From Clostridium cellulovorans 743B (lineage in GTDB: Bacteria > Bacillota > Clostridia > Clostridiales > Clostridiaceae): a stretch of 64,000 bases of DNA. Below the pieces are notes generated by a model. The model made no database searches and had not been told where the DNA came from. It saw nothing but the letters and a program-made list of their open reading frames with translations. This document shows, one piece after another, positions 16,692-26,045 of this stretch (positions are counted from its first letter, which is position 1; every line of letters begins with the position of its first letter). Position numbers and translations under genes: made by a program. The DNA is taken from NCBI RefSeq assembly GCF_000145275.1, contig NC_014393.1:4774001-4838000 (forward strand), given 5' to 3'.

Positions 16692-17275
16692 TACAAAAGC
16701 TCACCTCCATCTTCCATTTCCTGCAGTTCAAACAGTACCCTTGCCGATTTTCCCTTTTCCACCTTTACGATGTGTTTGGAATCCCACGCTGCACTATACT
16801 GATAAAATCCTTCTTTCTTCTCCGCTGCTCCATTTTTAAGGCACTCCCTTGTGGATGCCAAAAGCTGTATTTCATCGTCCGCTTTCATCGCAGATGGAAA
16901 CCTTACCCTTTGACCTCCGACACCTTGTGCCAGTTCTATGGAATCAGATGCCATATCTGACTTTGGATATACACTGATATCCAGTCCAGCCGATGTGCCG
17001 CCAAGGTTGCATACAATAACTGTTTCCTTGGAACGAACCACCCCATTAAACCAAACTGGCTCTCTATCCACTCCATCGTCTTGGCTTTTTGTCAGTAATT
17101 TTTCTGTATGTGGTGCATAGCCTGTAAGTGCCGAACCTTCCTGTAGCTGAAGGTCTGTAAAATAAATCGTGCCGGAACAATCGGAAATGATAGGACTGAC
17201 CGATATGCTTGTGACACACTTATCCTGTTTCTTATTGATGACCTCTGCAAGTCGAATAAATGCAACATTACCCAT
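16691..17275 (-). CDS. Phage tail-tip protein, unknown function
   Basis: 194 aa from the ATG at 17275, which overlaps the stop of the preceding gene (ATGGGTAATG). A beta-rich N-terminal ~60 residues include SGTIYFTDLQLQEG, repeated in the neighbour at 17268-17465. The middle contains AGLDISVYPKSD and a distinct C-terminal domain ends RVLFELQEMEDGG. No enzyme motif is seen. Its place between Tal and the GH18 protein suggests a component or chaperone of the host-binding apparatus. Confidence 0.65.
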   Translation of the reverse strand: MGNVAFIRLAEVINKKQDKCVTSISVSPIISDCSGTIYFTDLQLQEGSALTGYAPHTEKLLTKSQDDGVDREPVWFNGVVRSKETVIVCNLGGTSAGLDISVYPKSDMASDSIELAQGVGGQRVRFPSAMKADDEIQLLASTRECLKNGAAEKKEGFYQYSAAWDSKHIVKVEKGKSARVLFELQEMEDGGELL

Positions 17276-17465
17276 CTTGCGACCACTTAATCTCACATGG
17301 ATGTCCTATCCACCCCGTTGCTACCGAGCCACCCTGCAAAAGTAAATCCGTTACATACAAAGTTCCTGTACAATTCGTAATGCACACCCTTACAGTAATG
17401 GACTTTACTCGCTCTCCATAGTTTTTTGGTGTGACCCTAGCAGATGTTGCGGAAAAATATGCCAC
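17268..17465 (-). CDS. Small tail-tip protein sharing a motif with its neighbour
   Basis: 65 aa, GTG start with GGAGGTG upstream. The core TGTLYVTDLLLQGG and the following TGW resemble the segment in the next gene. It overlaps the next gene by 8 bp and starts 14 bp after the Tal stop. It may be a split-off domain of the long tail protein upstream. Confidence 0.6.
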   Translation of the reverse strand: MAYFSATSARVTPKNYGERVKSITVRVCITNCTGTLYVTDLLLQGGSVATGWIGHPCEIKWSQDG

Positions 17466-17479
17466 TTCTCACACCTCCA

Positions 17480-20005
17480 TCAATATAAATCAATAAATCT
17501 TGTTTCTGTCGTTCCATCTTCATATTCAATGACAACCTCAATCCCTACTTGCGAAGAATCGGATAGTTTCTTAAGGTTCTCCGAGCCAATCTGTGCCGAC
17601 AGCGTATAACTGGAACGATTCGCAGGATACACGGTCTGTGAAAGACTCTTTGTCATTCCACTTACACCTTCTGCCTTAAAGGAAGCTGTACCGCTTGCCC
17701 CATTCTCTCCGTCAGCTTCAAAACCGGAACTAACCCAATACGCCAGTCCATCATCGGCTCTCGAATTTCGCAGCAGATTAAATGGAACCATTTCACGAAT
17801 GTCGTCGTTCGTGACCATGCTCGTTCCTTCGAGTGTGTCAGCCACGCTATCCCATTGTGTTGCTGATGAGCCTAAGTTCTTTAATGTGGTCGATAACTCA
17901 AGCACCGTATTCCAAGGCTCCTGCAAGTTATACTCTCTTCGGATAATTCTTGTTGTGATGGAAAGACCAAGTTCCCTATCTTCCACTCTTACATAATCAC
18001 CAAGTTCCCAAGCCTCATGCTCGTAACCTGTCAGCACCGATAAGTCCATAGCATTCAGCACATAGGAAATGGACGGTTTACAGTATTCTGCCAATCTCAT
18101 ATTGGTGTACTCAAGCATCTGATATGGATTGGTAAATGAAGAACAGTCAAGTGTGGTAATTCGGATATCCTTAGTAAAAGTAAAATCCTCTACATAAGGT
18201 TTCCCACCATTGATATCTGCAAATGTTAATCCTTCTGCACCTACCGCATAAAGCCTCGTTACAAGACTTCTGGTATCCACCACTCGCTTAATACTCTTCA
18301 TGTTCTTTTTATAAGCAAACAAGGCTCCGCTGTCCTTGCCATTAACTGTAAGTAAATGAACCAGTCTGTTCGGACAGTCAAATACCAGATCACCGCCATG
18401 CAGGTCTGCGATATTACGAAGAATGGAAAGAGCATTTTTTTCTTTACTCGTCCATGTTCGTTTTGTCTTTACTTCTACCGTTCCGACACTCCACTCCGTA
18501 TCAGCAAGTGCATACTGCATTGCCACTTCCGGGAGTTCTGCATCAAAGGTTCGTTCCTCTTTTCTTACGGAAAAGGTCAAATCATAGAACTCTGCCTCTG
18601 CATACACTTCCGTAACTGTTGTACCATCGGTAGCCTTTGTATCTGTAACGGTTCTGACCTTATAGACATCGTCTACAATCTGTATTTTCTTCTCGCTGTC
18701 AATATATCTTCGTTTTGCATCCCTGTATGAAATTTTAAATGTCAGCGTATCTTCTCCGTTGATTTCTCCCGTAACAATAATGTCATAGGCATTTTCAAGT
18801 ACAGACTCCCACGCTCCATTCTCATCCAAGACAACAGGACGGGCATAGCCAATCTTTCCGTATGGTGCTTTCGGAATATCATACAGTCTGATATCTACCA
18901 CCTTCGGTGTTTTGGAAGTATCCGTTGTAGAAAGTGTCATTCTAAAACGAATGTACTCCCTGTTCGGAGACTGCAATTTGCCATCTGTGGATACCGCCAC
19001 CCAATCACTCCACTCCACCAAATCATCACTTGTGGATGTTTCAATGTTAGAAACAGAGGTCGTACCAACCACATATTCACTTGTGACAGATACTTTTCCT
19101 GTTCCTGAAAGATTGCACTTTGCTGCAGCAGAGGTAAAGACAGCTTCTGTCGGATACACACCGCTTGTAGCACGGAGAGTAACAACTCCCGGACTTGTCG
19201 TTCCGTCTATGTCACCCGTTGTATCCCCACCATTTGCCAAACAGGCCGAATGAAAATAATCAACCAAATCCTCTGCTGTAAGTTCACTATCACAATCCAA
19301 AAACCAGTCATCGAAACCACCTGCATACCAATAAGACATGGAGTGCATACCCCAGATAAGGTCTGCTGTACAAGTGGTGTTCAAATCACCCGTAATACTC
19401 AAATCTTCGGAAATCCACGCTTCTCCTGTGGATTTATCCCCCACCACAATCCATGCTTTCTTATTGGATGGCTCAATAACTGCCGCTATAAAATACCAAC
19501 TACCATTAGAAAAAGAAATGGTCGGTGACACGGACTTATCTAAAATCAATGTCCCCGAAGAGTTATACAGCATCAGTCTTGGCTTTCCTCTAATCAAAGA
19601 AAGATAAAAAATAGGCTGTCCCGGACCATAACGGGTATTAAGGATTGGTGTATATGTATTCCCGATGGAATACGTTGTCGGCTGCATCCACCCGCCACAG
19701 ATAATTCTCTCTCCGATATTTGCAAAAAGAGAACCATCATTTGTTACCTTAAGGTAGGTCTGCTCTGTGGCTGGGTTGTTTATGTTCATTCGAAAATAAT
19801 TACCGAAGATACCTGCTCGAAGTGATGCCGTAGTTCCCGACCACTTATTGATATACGCATTTCTTCCCATGCCGGATGAATCGGCTAATTCCGTATTTCC
19901 ATCTGGAGCAGACTCACTAAAACGCCACAATCCGTCTTTGGCATATTCTGATGGAAATTCGCCTGTAAAATCTGTCTGCTTATTCAAAACTGTTTTTAAT
20001 GACAT
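17480..20005 (-). CDS. Tail-associated protein Tal (tail lysin/endopeptidase-type) with LamG domain
   Basis: 841 aa. A LamG/concanavalin-like domain covers ~25-235 (GLWRFSESAPDGN ... WYAGGFDDWFLD). A short linker and beta domain precede the prophage Tal/minor structural core at ~385-720 (VVLDENGAWESVLENAYDI, LTFKISYRD, WELGDYVRVEDRELG). The C-terminal ~90 residues are a carbohydrate-binding-like domain (FNLLRNSRADDGLAYW). Tal proteins cap the Dit hexamer at the tail tip and contact the cell surface. It directly follows the Dit gene (3-bp gap) and has a GGAGG site before the ATG. Confidence 0.82.
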   Translation of the reverse strand: MSLKTVLNKQTDFTGEFPSEYAKDGLWRFSESAPDGNTELADSSGMGRNAYINKWSGTTASLRAGIFGNYFRMNINNPATEQTYLKVTNDGSLFANIGERIICGGWMQPTTYSIGNTYTPILNTRYGPGQPIFYLSLIRGKPRLMLYNSSGTLILDKSVSPTISFSNGSWYFIAAVIEPSNKKAWIVVGDKSTGEAWISEDLSITGDLNTTCTADLIWGMHSMSYWYAGGFDDWFLDCDSELTAEDLVDYFHSACLANGGDTTGDIDGTTSPGVVTLRATSGVYPTEAVFTSAAAKCNLSGTGKVSVTSEYVVGTTSVSNIETSTSDDLVEWSDWVAVSTDGKLQSPNREYIRFRMTLSTTDTSKTPKVVDIRLYDIPKAPYGKIGYARPVVLDENGAWESVLENAYDIIVTGEINGEDTLTFKISYRDAKRRYIDSEKKIQIVDDVYKVRTVTDTKATDGTTVTEVYAEAEFYDLTFSVRKEERTFDAELPEVAMQYALADTEWSVGTVEVKTKRTWTSKEKNALSILRNIADLHGGDLVFDCPNRLVHLLTVNGKDSGALFAYKKNMKSIKRVVDTRSLVTRLYAVGAEGLTFADINGGKPYVEDFTFTKDIRITTLDCSSFTNPYQMLEYTNMRLAEYCKPSISYVLNAMDLSVLTGYEHEAWELGDYVRVEDRELGLSITTRIIRREYNLQEPWNTVLELSTTLKNLGSSATQWDSVADTLEGTSMVTNDDIREMVPFNLLRNSRADDGLAYWVSSGFEADGENGASGTASFKAEGVSGMTKSLSQTVYPANRSSYTLSAQIGSENLKKLSDSSQVGIEVVIEYEDGTTETRFIDLY

Positions 20006-20008
20006 ATC

Positions 20009-20785
20009 CTACCTCCATCTGCTTTTTGCCTGAATACCAAGGCTCGTAAAAGTGGCATTCTTTACCGATACGGAAATACTGTTCTTTCCTACATAGAGGG
20101 ATGGGAAGTTTAACTCCTGTAAATAAGGAAGTCCGTTTCTAACAATCACTCCATTCTCATCCTCCACATAGGCTGTCATCTTATCCGTATCTACAACAAG
20201 TGTTTCTCCCTCTGAAAGTGTAGCATTCACAACCTTAAGTTCCTGTCCGTTAGTCGTTATGCTGATATAATTACTTACGCTTGGAGACAAAACTCCTTTT
20301 ATTTTATAAATGGGATTTGAATCCACATTTCCTTTTTCTCTTTTAATCTCATGTGTTCCTTCTGCATCAATGAGAAAAGTCTCATCATTGATTGCGTATC
20401 CGAATGGATCTGGGCAAAAAAACTTCAAAGAAAAATGCCCCGCAGAACGGAGCAATCTCTCACAATCAACCTTTTCGTCAATTCTTGCCATAAAGTATCG
20501 GTCTGGTACATCATCAAGAATTAACTCGCCCAATCCATCCGTTGGGTCAAGCCAGAGTGCAATATCATCCAAAGCTAGGATTAACTCCCCGAAACTGCCT
20601 TTTGGAAAAATACTGCACTCCAGTTTAATCTCCCTTGCATCAAGGTCAGCACCGAAATCTGCTACTCCGTATTTCCCCGGAACTATAGTTGTGTAGTTTC
20701 TAAGCTGACCGCTTACCTGCCATGAAGTAAGCCTAGCCCTCATACCCATACTTTTTGATGTAACACTATTGAATATAAAACCCAC
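20009..20785 (-). CDS. Distal tail protein (Dit)
   Basis: 258 aa, GTG start at 20785 with AAGGAGGTGGTTGT upstream. It belongs to the siphovirus tail component family: IPGKYG-like VPGKYGVADFG, and FSLKFFCPDPFGY, the conserved CPDPFGY strand of Dit N-terminal domains. Dit forms the hexameric hub joining the tail tube to Tal. It sits between the tape measure and Tal genes, the universal order. Confidence 0.9.
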   Translation of the reverse strand: MGFIFNSVTSKSMGMRARLTSWQVSGQLRNYTTIVPGKYGVADFGADLDAREIKLECSIFPKGSFGELILALDDIALWLDPTDGLGELILDDVPDRYFMARIDEKVDCERLLRSAGHFSLKFFCPDPFGYAINDETFLIDAEGTHEIKREKGNVDSNPIYKIKGVLSPSVSNYISITTNGQELKVVNATLSEGETLVVDTDKMTAYVEDENGVIVRNGLPYLQELNFPSLYVGKNSISVSVKNATFTSLGIQAKSRWR

Positions 20786-20797
20786 ACAACCACCTCC

Positions 20798-23410
20798 TTA
20801 TGCTGTAGAAAAACGTCCCTGTGCACGGGAACCTGTCTGAATCAAATTGTATAATTCCTGCGAAATCTTACGGATATCTTCTTCACTTCTGACAATCATC
20901 TGTGAAATGGAAATAAGGGAACCGTAAGATGCTCCACTTCCCACTCCGTTCATTCCACTTGCAACCGAAGCTACTGTTGCATTTGCATCAAGATTAAAGT
21001 TCGTAGGAACAGCCGACTTCATATCTCCGGCTAGTCCATTCATTACATCCATAATGCCTGCATTCATATCCTCTGCCGCTGTAATTGCAGATTTGGCTGT
21101 ATCGCCAATACCTCCTGCCAAACCTTCTGTAAGCATTTCTCCGACCCAAGCCATCTCTCGTGATGGAGAATGGATACCAAAGAAATCCTTAATCTTGCCC
21201 ATAAGATTAGAACAGAAACCGCTGACCTTATTCCAAAGCCACGATGCAGCATCTCCAATACCATTCCAGATACCTTTGATGAGGTTTAAACCGATGGTAG
21301 CCATCTGTGACACGCCACCTGCAAAGCCTTTCACGATTGCAGAAATAATCTGTGGTACTGCTTTTACAATCGACACGATAATCTGTGGCAGGTTCTTAAT
21401 CAACGCAACTAAAAGCTGAACACCTGCCATAATAATCTTGTCGATATTTCCAATCAGGGCATTTACAATGCTTGTGATAATCTTTGGAATGGCATCCACA
21501 ATCGTTGTAATGATTGTTGGAAGGCTCTCCACCAAAGAAATCAGTAACTTAATCCCCGCATCGATAATGAGTGGAATGGACTCAATAACTGCTGTAATAA
21601 TTCCATCAATAATCTGTGGAATCACAGTTACAATCGTTGTAATGATTTGTGGCAATGCCGTAACGAGTGATGATAAAAGCTGTATGCCTGCCTCGATAAT
21701 CTGCGGGATTGCTGCCACGATAAATTCCACGATGGAAATGATTATCTGTGGCAATGCCTCTAACAACACAGGAATGGCTGCAATAATGCCCTGCGCCAAT
21801 CCCATCACAAGCTGTAGGGCTGCATCAAGGAGCATTGGCAGATTGTCAATCAAACTCTGCACAATCGTCACAAGTGCCTGTACTGCGGCAGGAATTAAAG
21901 TAGGCAGAGCCTCTGCAATTCCCTGTACCAAAGTTGAAATCATTTGAATGGCTGCGTTAATAAGCAAAGGCAGATTTTCTATAATCGCATTCACGATTGT
22001 AATGACTGCTTGTACTGCCGCAGGAATCAGCGTTGGAATCAACTGTAAGATGGTATTTAATACTTGTGAAAAAAGGTCTGTTACTGTTTGAAGTAACGTA
22101 GGAAGTAACTGTGCAAATGCCTCAAGCAATGCTCCCGTTACCGTTGGAAGAGCCGACACAATATTCTCTATAACAGGAGTAATGTTTCTAACCACATCTT
22201 GGAATGCATCCACCACGTTATTACAGAGCATCGTCATGTCTGCATCAGCGTTTCCGAAACCTACCACTAAGTTCTGCAACGCAGCCTGCATGGAGTTAAT
22301 GGATCCAGAAATCGTGTTCTCTGCTTCTGCTGCCGTTGCCCCGGCAATTCCCATGTTTTCCTGAATAACATGGATTGCAGCCACCACATCGGCATAGGAA
22401 GAAATATCGTACTCAATACCGGAAATAGCCTGTGCATCTGCAAGCAATCGTTCCATTTCCGTTTTTGTACCACCATAACCAAGTTTTAAGTTATCAAGCA
22501 TCGTGTAGTTCTGCTTTGCAAAACCCTGATATGCATTTTGGATAAGAGACATATCTGTACCCATCTTATTGGCGTTATCAGACATATCCGTAATAGCCAT
22601 ATCCGCATACTCCACAGCTTTTTCTGTATCTCCACCCAAAGATGAAATCAGTGATGCAGAAAAGCCTGTGACGGTTTCCATATAATCATTTGCAGACATA
22701 CCTGCTGTTTTATAAGCATTGGAAGCATAAGTTTGCAGTTTGCCCGATGATTCCTTAAACAAGGTGTCTACACCACCGACAAGCTGTTCATAGTCTGCAT
22801 ACGCAGACACCACTTCTTTGCCAAGGCTGATGGCTGCAGCTCCAGCCGCCGCCACTACGGTTCCCATAGCAACACCGATACCTTTTAGTGTACTTCCAAG
22901 AGCCTTAAACTTATCCTCGGACTTATCTGCCTCATCCCCGGCTTCCTTGATTTCATCCCCCATATCGTCTGCCGAGTCGGAAACCTCATCCATTCTACGG
23001 TCCATATCCTTAAGAGAATCTTCCGCGTCATCATAATTGGCATTCGCTGTTTCAAGTGCAGTATTATTTGCTTTGAGTTCCTTCTCCATAGCAATAAGTG
23101 CTGCCTCAGCATTGTTAAGCTGAATCTGCCAGCTTTGTGTGCGTCTGTCCGTTTCTCCAAAGGATGTGGATGCGTTCTGGAGGGCAGACCTTAAGGTTTC
23201 AATCTTGCTCTTCTGTGCATCGATTTCCTTGTTTAAGACTTTATTTCTTGCAGACAAAGCCTCAACCGAATTATCGTTTTTGTCGAATTGTGCCGATACC
23301 AGTTTCATTTCCGAACCCAATACCTTAAACGACTGATTGATATCTGCCAGTGCTTTCTTAAACTCTTTCTCACCTTCGACACCAATCTTCAGACCAAAAT
23401 TATCAGCCAT
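20798..23410 (-). CDS. Tape measure protein
   Basis: 870 aa. The N-terminal ~170 residues are charged coiled coil (KEFKKALADINQSFK, VEALSARNKVLNKE). A membrane-active TMP region (~180-400) contains AYADYEQLVGGVDTLF and NYTMLDNLKLGYGG. Residues ~400-690 are a striking series of hydrophobic helical repeats about 30 residues long (IPAAVQAVITIVNAI, IPAAVQALVTIVQSL, IPQIIDGIITAV and so on). The C-terminal region holds the IHSPSREMAWVG motif common to clostridial tape measures. It sets tail length and spans the tube. It lies after gpG/gpGT, as in other siphophages. Confidence 0.93.
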   Translation of the reverse strand: MADNFGLKIGVEGEKEFKKALADINQSFKVLGSEMKLVSAQFDKNDNSVEALSARNKVLNKEIDAQKSKIETLRSALQNASTSFGETDRRTQSWQIQLNNAEAALIAMEKELKANNTALETANANYDDAEDSLKDMDRRMDEVSDSADDMGDEIKEAGDEADKSEDKFKALGSTLKGIGVAMGTVVAAAGAAAISLGKEVVSAYADYEQLVGGVDTLFKESSGKLQTYASNAYKTAGMSANDYMETVTGFSASLISSLGGDTEKAVEYADMAITDMSDNANKMGTDMSLIQNAYQGFAKQNYTMLDNLKLGYGGTKTEMERLLADAQAISGIEYDISSYADVVAAIHVIQENMGIAGATAAEAENTISGSINSMQAALQNLVVGFGNADADMTMLCNNVVDAFQDVVRNITPVIENIVSALPTVTGALLEAFAQLLPTLLQTVTDLFSQVLNTILQLIPTLIPAAVQAVITIVNAIIENLPLLINAAIQMISTLVQGIAEALPTLIPAAVQALVTIVQSLIDNLPMLLDAALQLVMGLAQGIIAAIPVLLEALPQIIISIVEFIVAAIPQIIEAGIQLLSSLVTALPQIITTIVTVIPQIIDGIITAVIESIPLIIDAGIKLLISLVESLPTIITTIVDAIPKIITSIVNALIGNIDKIIMAGVQLLVALIKNLPQIIVSIVKAVPQIISAIVKGFAGGVSQMATIGLNLIKGIWNGIGDAASWLWNKVSGFCSNLMGKIKDFFGIHSPSREMAWVGEMLTEGLAGGIGDTAKSAITAAEDMNAGIMDVMNGLAGDMKSAVPTNFNLDANATVASVASGMNGVGSGASYGSLISISQMIVRSEEDIRKISQELYNLIQTGSRAQGRFSTA

Positions 23411-23430
23411 GTGTCTTTTCCTCCTTTCCG

Positions 23431-23999
23431 CTAAATTCCATAAGGAATTACATCATCAATGGATAATTCCTGCTTTGGCTTGGAAATGCCGTTGTACTGT
23501 TTGTGGCACTCCCATAAATCCATAAATAAACCAAAAGGCATCAGCCAGAACTCATCCTGTGACAGATGAAGCTGACCGATGCCGTAATACAAAAGCCGGG
23601 TAAACAACTCATCGTCGCTTACTCGGCCACTATGTTTTTTCCTTCTGATTCACTTTCCACGTTACGCTTTGTACCTTTATACATCGCATCCATGATTGCG
23701 TCCTTATAATCCGTAAGTTCCATTGGTGAAGTAAGAAGTTCCACCTCATCTGCTGTGAGTTCCGGTTTCTTCTCATTTGGATTTTTAAGGTTGTGAATAA
23801 GGATAGGCTGATTACATAAAAGAGTAATAAGCCAGATAATCTCATCGAGAGCCATCTCGAAGTTCTCAGACTTCATGAGCTTCTCTCCAAGGTTCTCCAA
23901 CCCGCCGTATCGTCCTGCGATTTCCTTTGTCGCACGGGTAGTAAGGAGCATTTCATACTCTGTACCACCAATATTTACAACTGCTGTTCTTTCATCCAT
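23431..23999 (-). CDS. gpGT tail assembly chaperone made by -1 frameshift
   Basis: The frame of gpG (from 23999) contains the slippery heptamer A AAA AAC at codons 121-122 (plus-strand 23634-23640). After a -1 shift, 67 further codons stay open to a TAG at 23431-23433. They encode a well-conserved gpT-type tail: FWLMPFGLFMDLWE, CHKQYNG and ELSIDDVIP. The predicted fusion is 189 aa. gpG/gpGT coat the tape measure during tail assembly and their ratio is set by this frameshift. The position between major tail and tape measure genes agrees. Confidence 0.88.
23619..23999 (-). CDS. gpG tail assembly chaperone
   Basis: 126 aa, the unshifted product. AAIVNIGGTEY-like start (MDERTAVVNIGGTEYEM) and a helical ATKEIAGRYGGLENLGEKL region match the gp15/gpG chaperones of clostridial siphophages. 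It stops 15 nt after the slippery site. GGAGGATATCAGAT precedes the ATG. Confidence 0.88.
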   Translation of the reverse strand: MDERTAVVNIGGTEYEMLLTTRATKEIAGRYGGLENLGEKLMKSENFEMALDEIIWLITLLCNQPILIHNLKNPNEKKPELTADEVELLTSPMELTDYKDAIMDAMYKGTKRNVESESEGKNIVAE

Positions 24000-24018
24000 A
24001 TCTGATATCCTCCACTAA

Positions 24019-24618
24019 TTATTCTGTAGTGCCTGTAGTTGTATATGTTGGCTCATATACATCGTCATACCAATTCTTGATAACTGTAGCACTAACGCCT
24101 GTATCATCTTCGGACACTTCTGCTTTCCAAGGATGCTTGCCAAGACCGTCCACCTTGTTTCTACGAAGAACCGTTCCTTCAATAGATGGGGTTGAAAACT
24201 CAATGCTCTCTCCCTTTGTGGTAAGGTTTGTCGCAGGAATACCAAATTTTACACGGTATAACCAGAAGTAACGGTATTTTCCGTTTGCTTTCTTTGCACG
24301 GAATCCAATCGCAACAGGTGTACCACCATCTTCGGATGTTGAAATCAACACATGGTTCTTATCAATGGTTGCTCCTGTAAGGTCACCCGCTACAGATGCA
24401 CCAATGTCATCAATACCAAGTGTAAGTGTTCCGCTCTGAAACTCTTTTACGATTTCAGCAGCACCGTCATCGGCATACAGCGTAGCCTCTGCCAGTTCCA
24501 CGGATAATTCCGCAGACATAGCCTTTGCCAAAGACACAGGAGTTGCGTAGGTTTCGTTTCCGTCTGCATCTTCTGTGATTTTCGAATAAAATAATTTATC
24601 AAGACCAATCGTAGCCAT
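24019..24618 (-). CDS. Major tail tube protein
   Basis: 199 aa, phi13/phage-tail-tube type: the start MATIGLDKLFYSKITED, an internal DDIGASVAGDLTG and a beta-rich core. It polymerises into the tail tube. GGAGGAATAATT precedes the ATG. The position directly before gpG is standard. Confidence 0.9.
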   Translation of the reverse strand: MATIGLDKLFYSKITEDADGNETYATPVSLAKAMSAELSVELAEATLYADDGAAEIVKEFQSGTLTLGIDDIGASVAGDLTGATIDKNHVLISTSEDGGTPVAIGFRAKKANGKYRYFWLYRVKFGIPATNLTTKGESIEFSTPSIEGTVLRRNKVDGLGKHPWKAEVSEDDTGVSATVIKNWYDDVYEPTYTTTGTTE

Positions 24619-24620
24619 AA

Positions 24621-24962
24621 TTATTCCTCCATTTCATAATGTTTTGCCACATCAATGGCATAGTGATGGAAGTCCGTATCGTTCTCGTGACCGATGTATC
24701 TTCCATCCGTTATCGTGAAATCCCTATCAAGTAGTTCTTTCATAAGTTTCTTTTTCTGTGTGGTGTAATTCCCTTTCACAAACAGGGACAGCCTTGCCTC
24801 TTCAATCTCATAACCCGGACGGTTATCCGCATGAACTTCCAAGGAATCACCCATAGGTGTTACCACCACATATTCATTTGGTGCTTTTCCTTTGAACACA
24901 CCCGTTTCCACAGGCAGACCACAGGATGTAACCACACCTTTAATCTCTGATAGAAAACTCAT
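24621..24962 (-). CDS. Tail terminator/completion protein
   Basis: 113 aa. The layout (IKGVVTSCGLPVETGVFKG, YVVVTPMGDSL, ARLSLFVKGNY) matches the small tail-terminator-like proteins that follow HK97-gp10 in clostridial siphophages. It overlaps the gp10-like gene by 4 bp. The assignment rests on position and length as much as on sequence. Confidence 0.7.
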   Translation of the reverse strand: MSFLSEIKGVVTSCGLPVETGVFKGKAPNEYVVVTPMGDSLEVHADNRPGYEIEEARLSLFVKGNYTTQKKKLMKELLDRDFTITDGRYIGHENDTDFHHYAIDVAKHYEMEE

Positions 24963-25390
24963 ACCCTTTTAATCTCCTCTTCCAGTTTTTCTTTCATCGC
25001 ACTAATGGCGGCTGATTTACTCGCACTTTTCGCAGGTTTCATAAAAGGTTTTGCAGGCTGACCACTCTTCCCATACTCAAGAACAGAAGCCAACATCGCA
25101 TTGCTCTCCCCATCCGGACGTGGTTCAGAAAATCCAACTTTAATGTTAAAATCTCCGTTCTTATCCTGTAGGGGTTGCGAAGTTCCAAGGGCATCCAAAA
25201 GCTGACCCGTACTTCGTGACTTATACTTTGTGTCTTTACCAACCACAGACTGTAAATTGGAACGTACCTTTGCCTCCACAACCTCTGCCCCTGCTTCAAG
25301 CACCTTCGGTAAAATGACATCCGTTTTCTCTCCAAGCCTTGATACCTTCATCAGAAAGTCATCTGGCATCTTCCAAGATACTTTAGCCAC
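24959..25390 (-). CDS. HK97-gp10-like head-tail joining protein
   Basis: 143 aa, GTG start with AGGAGGTGACGAGTA upstream. EAGAEVVEAKVRSNL and the C-terminal YGKSGQPAKPFMKPAKSAS are hallmarks of the HK97 gp10/minor capsid family involved in head-tail joining. It overlaps both neighbours by a few bases. Confidence 0.85.
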   Translation of the reverse strand: MAKVSWKMPDDFLMKVSRLGEKTDVILPKVLEAGAEVVEAKVRSNLQSVVGKDTKYKSRSTGQLLDALGTSQPLQDKNGDFNIKVGFSEPRPDGESNAMLASVLEYGKSGQPAKPFMKPAKSASKSAAISAMKEKLEEEIKRV

Positions 25391-25715
25391 TACTCGTCAC
25401 CTCCTGTACAAGTGCCTCCAAATACATCCCTCTGCCTTTTACATTCTCAATGGATGTAATCTCAAATTCCTGATCACCGCAGATAATCTTCATATCCGTT
25501 GTTACAGTTACATTTGGAATCACACGGAAACGGAACAACTCTGTAGCAGTAGAAAACACCGCCACATTTGCCCATTTCTCACTCCCGTGCCTTCCTTCTC
25601 TGTATGCCCGGACAGATGCGATAACCACATCTTTTTCAATAGAAAAGCCTTCATCGTCCGTTGTGAGTTGTTTCTCCACAATGTCGATAAAGGCTGTCAT
25701 CTTTCCAAAACTCAT
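25383..25715 (-). CDS. Head closure protein (head-tail adaptor)
   Basis: 110 aa. The gp16/SPP1-type head closure family is recognised from SFGKMTAFIDIVEKQLT, RVIPNVTVTTDMKIICGDQEFEI and the C-terminal LVQEVTSSG. It seals the connector after DNA packaging. It lies between the gp6-like adaptor and gp10-like genes, as in HK97-type phages. Confidence 0.82.
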   Translation of the reverse strand: MSFGKMTAFIDIVEKQLTTDDEGFSIEKDVVIASVRAYREGRHGSEKWANVAVFSTATELFRFRVIPNVTVTTDMKIICGDQEFEITSIENVKGRGMYLEALVQEVTSSG

Positions 25716-25716
25716 A

Positions 25717-26028
25717 CTACACCTTCCATTCCCGGTCTAACCTAAGAAGAAGATTGACTGTGTTCCATACCTGCTGTCCTGCCTGAACATTGTCGGCAAA
25801 AAAGCCACCTGTCGAACCATCCCTACTTTCATAGAAATGGCTCGCAAGCATTATGACTGCCTGCTCTGTTGTGGCAGGCATTGTGTTTTTAGAGTAAAAC
25901 CCTTCGTCTAAATGTTGGTAGCTTTCAGCATAGGCTGTTGCAGCAGTCAGGAACTGCTCCAAAAGAGTATCATCTGCGGAATGCTCCAATATCAGATTGG
26001 TTTTAACCTTTTCAAGCAATTCACTCAC
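25717..26028 (-). CDS. Head-tail connector (gp6-like adaptor)
   Basis: 103 aa from the GTG at 26028, chosen because GGGGGTGCAGATA lies before it. The helical gp6-type plan is visible: SADDTLLEQFLTAATAYAESY, then MLASHFYESRDGS and a short C-terminal helix. It docks under the portal. Confidence 0.8.
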   Translation of the reverse strand: MSELLEKVKTNLILEHSADDTLLEQFLTAATAYAESYQHLDEGFYSKNTMPATTEQAVIMLASHFYESRDGSTGGFFADNVQAGQQVWNTVNLLLRLDREWKV

Positions 26029-26045
26029 TATCTGCACCCCCTGTC

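Noticed and set aside
16314..16802. Antisense 162-codon frame across the GH18 tail gene and its neighbour
   Set aside because: It crosses two tightly packed minus-strand phage genes and has no ribosome site or family pattern.
21438..21947. Antisense 169-codon frame over the tape measure gene
   Set aside because: It mirrors the biased hydrophobic repeats of the tape measure protein and has no start signal of its own.
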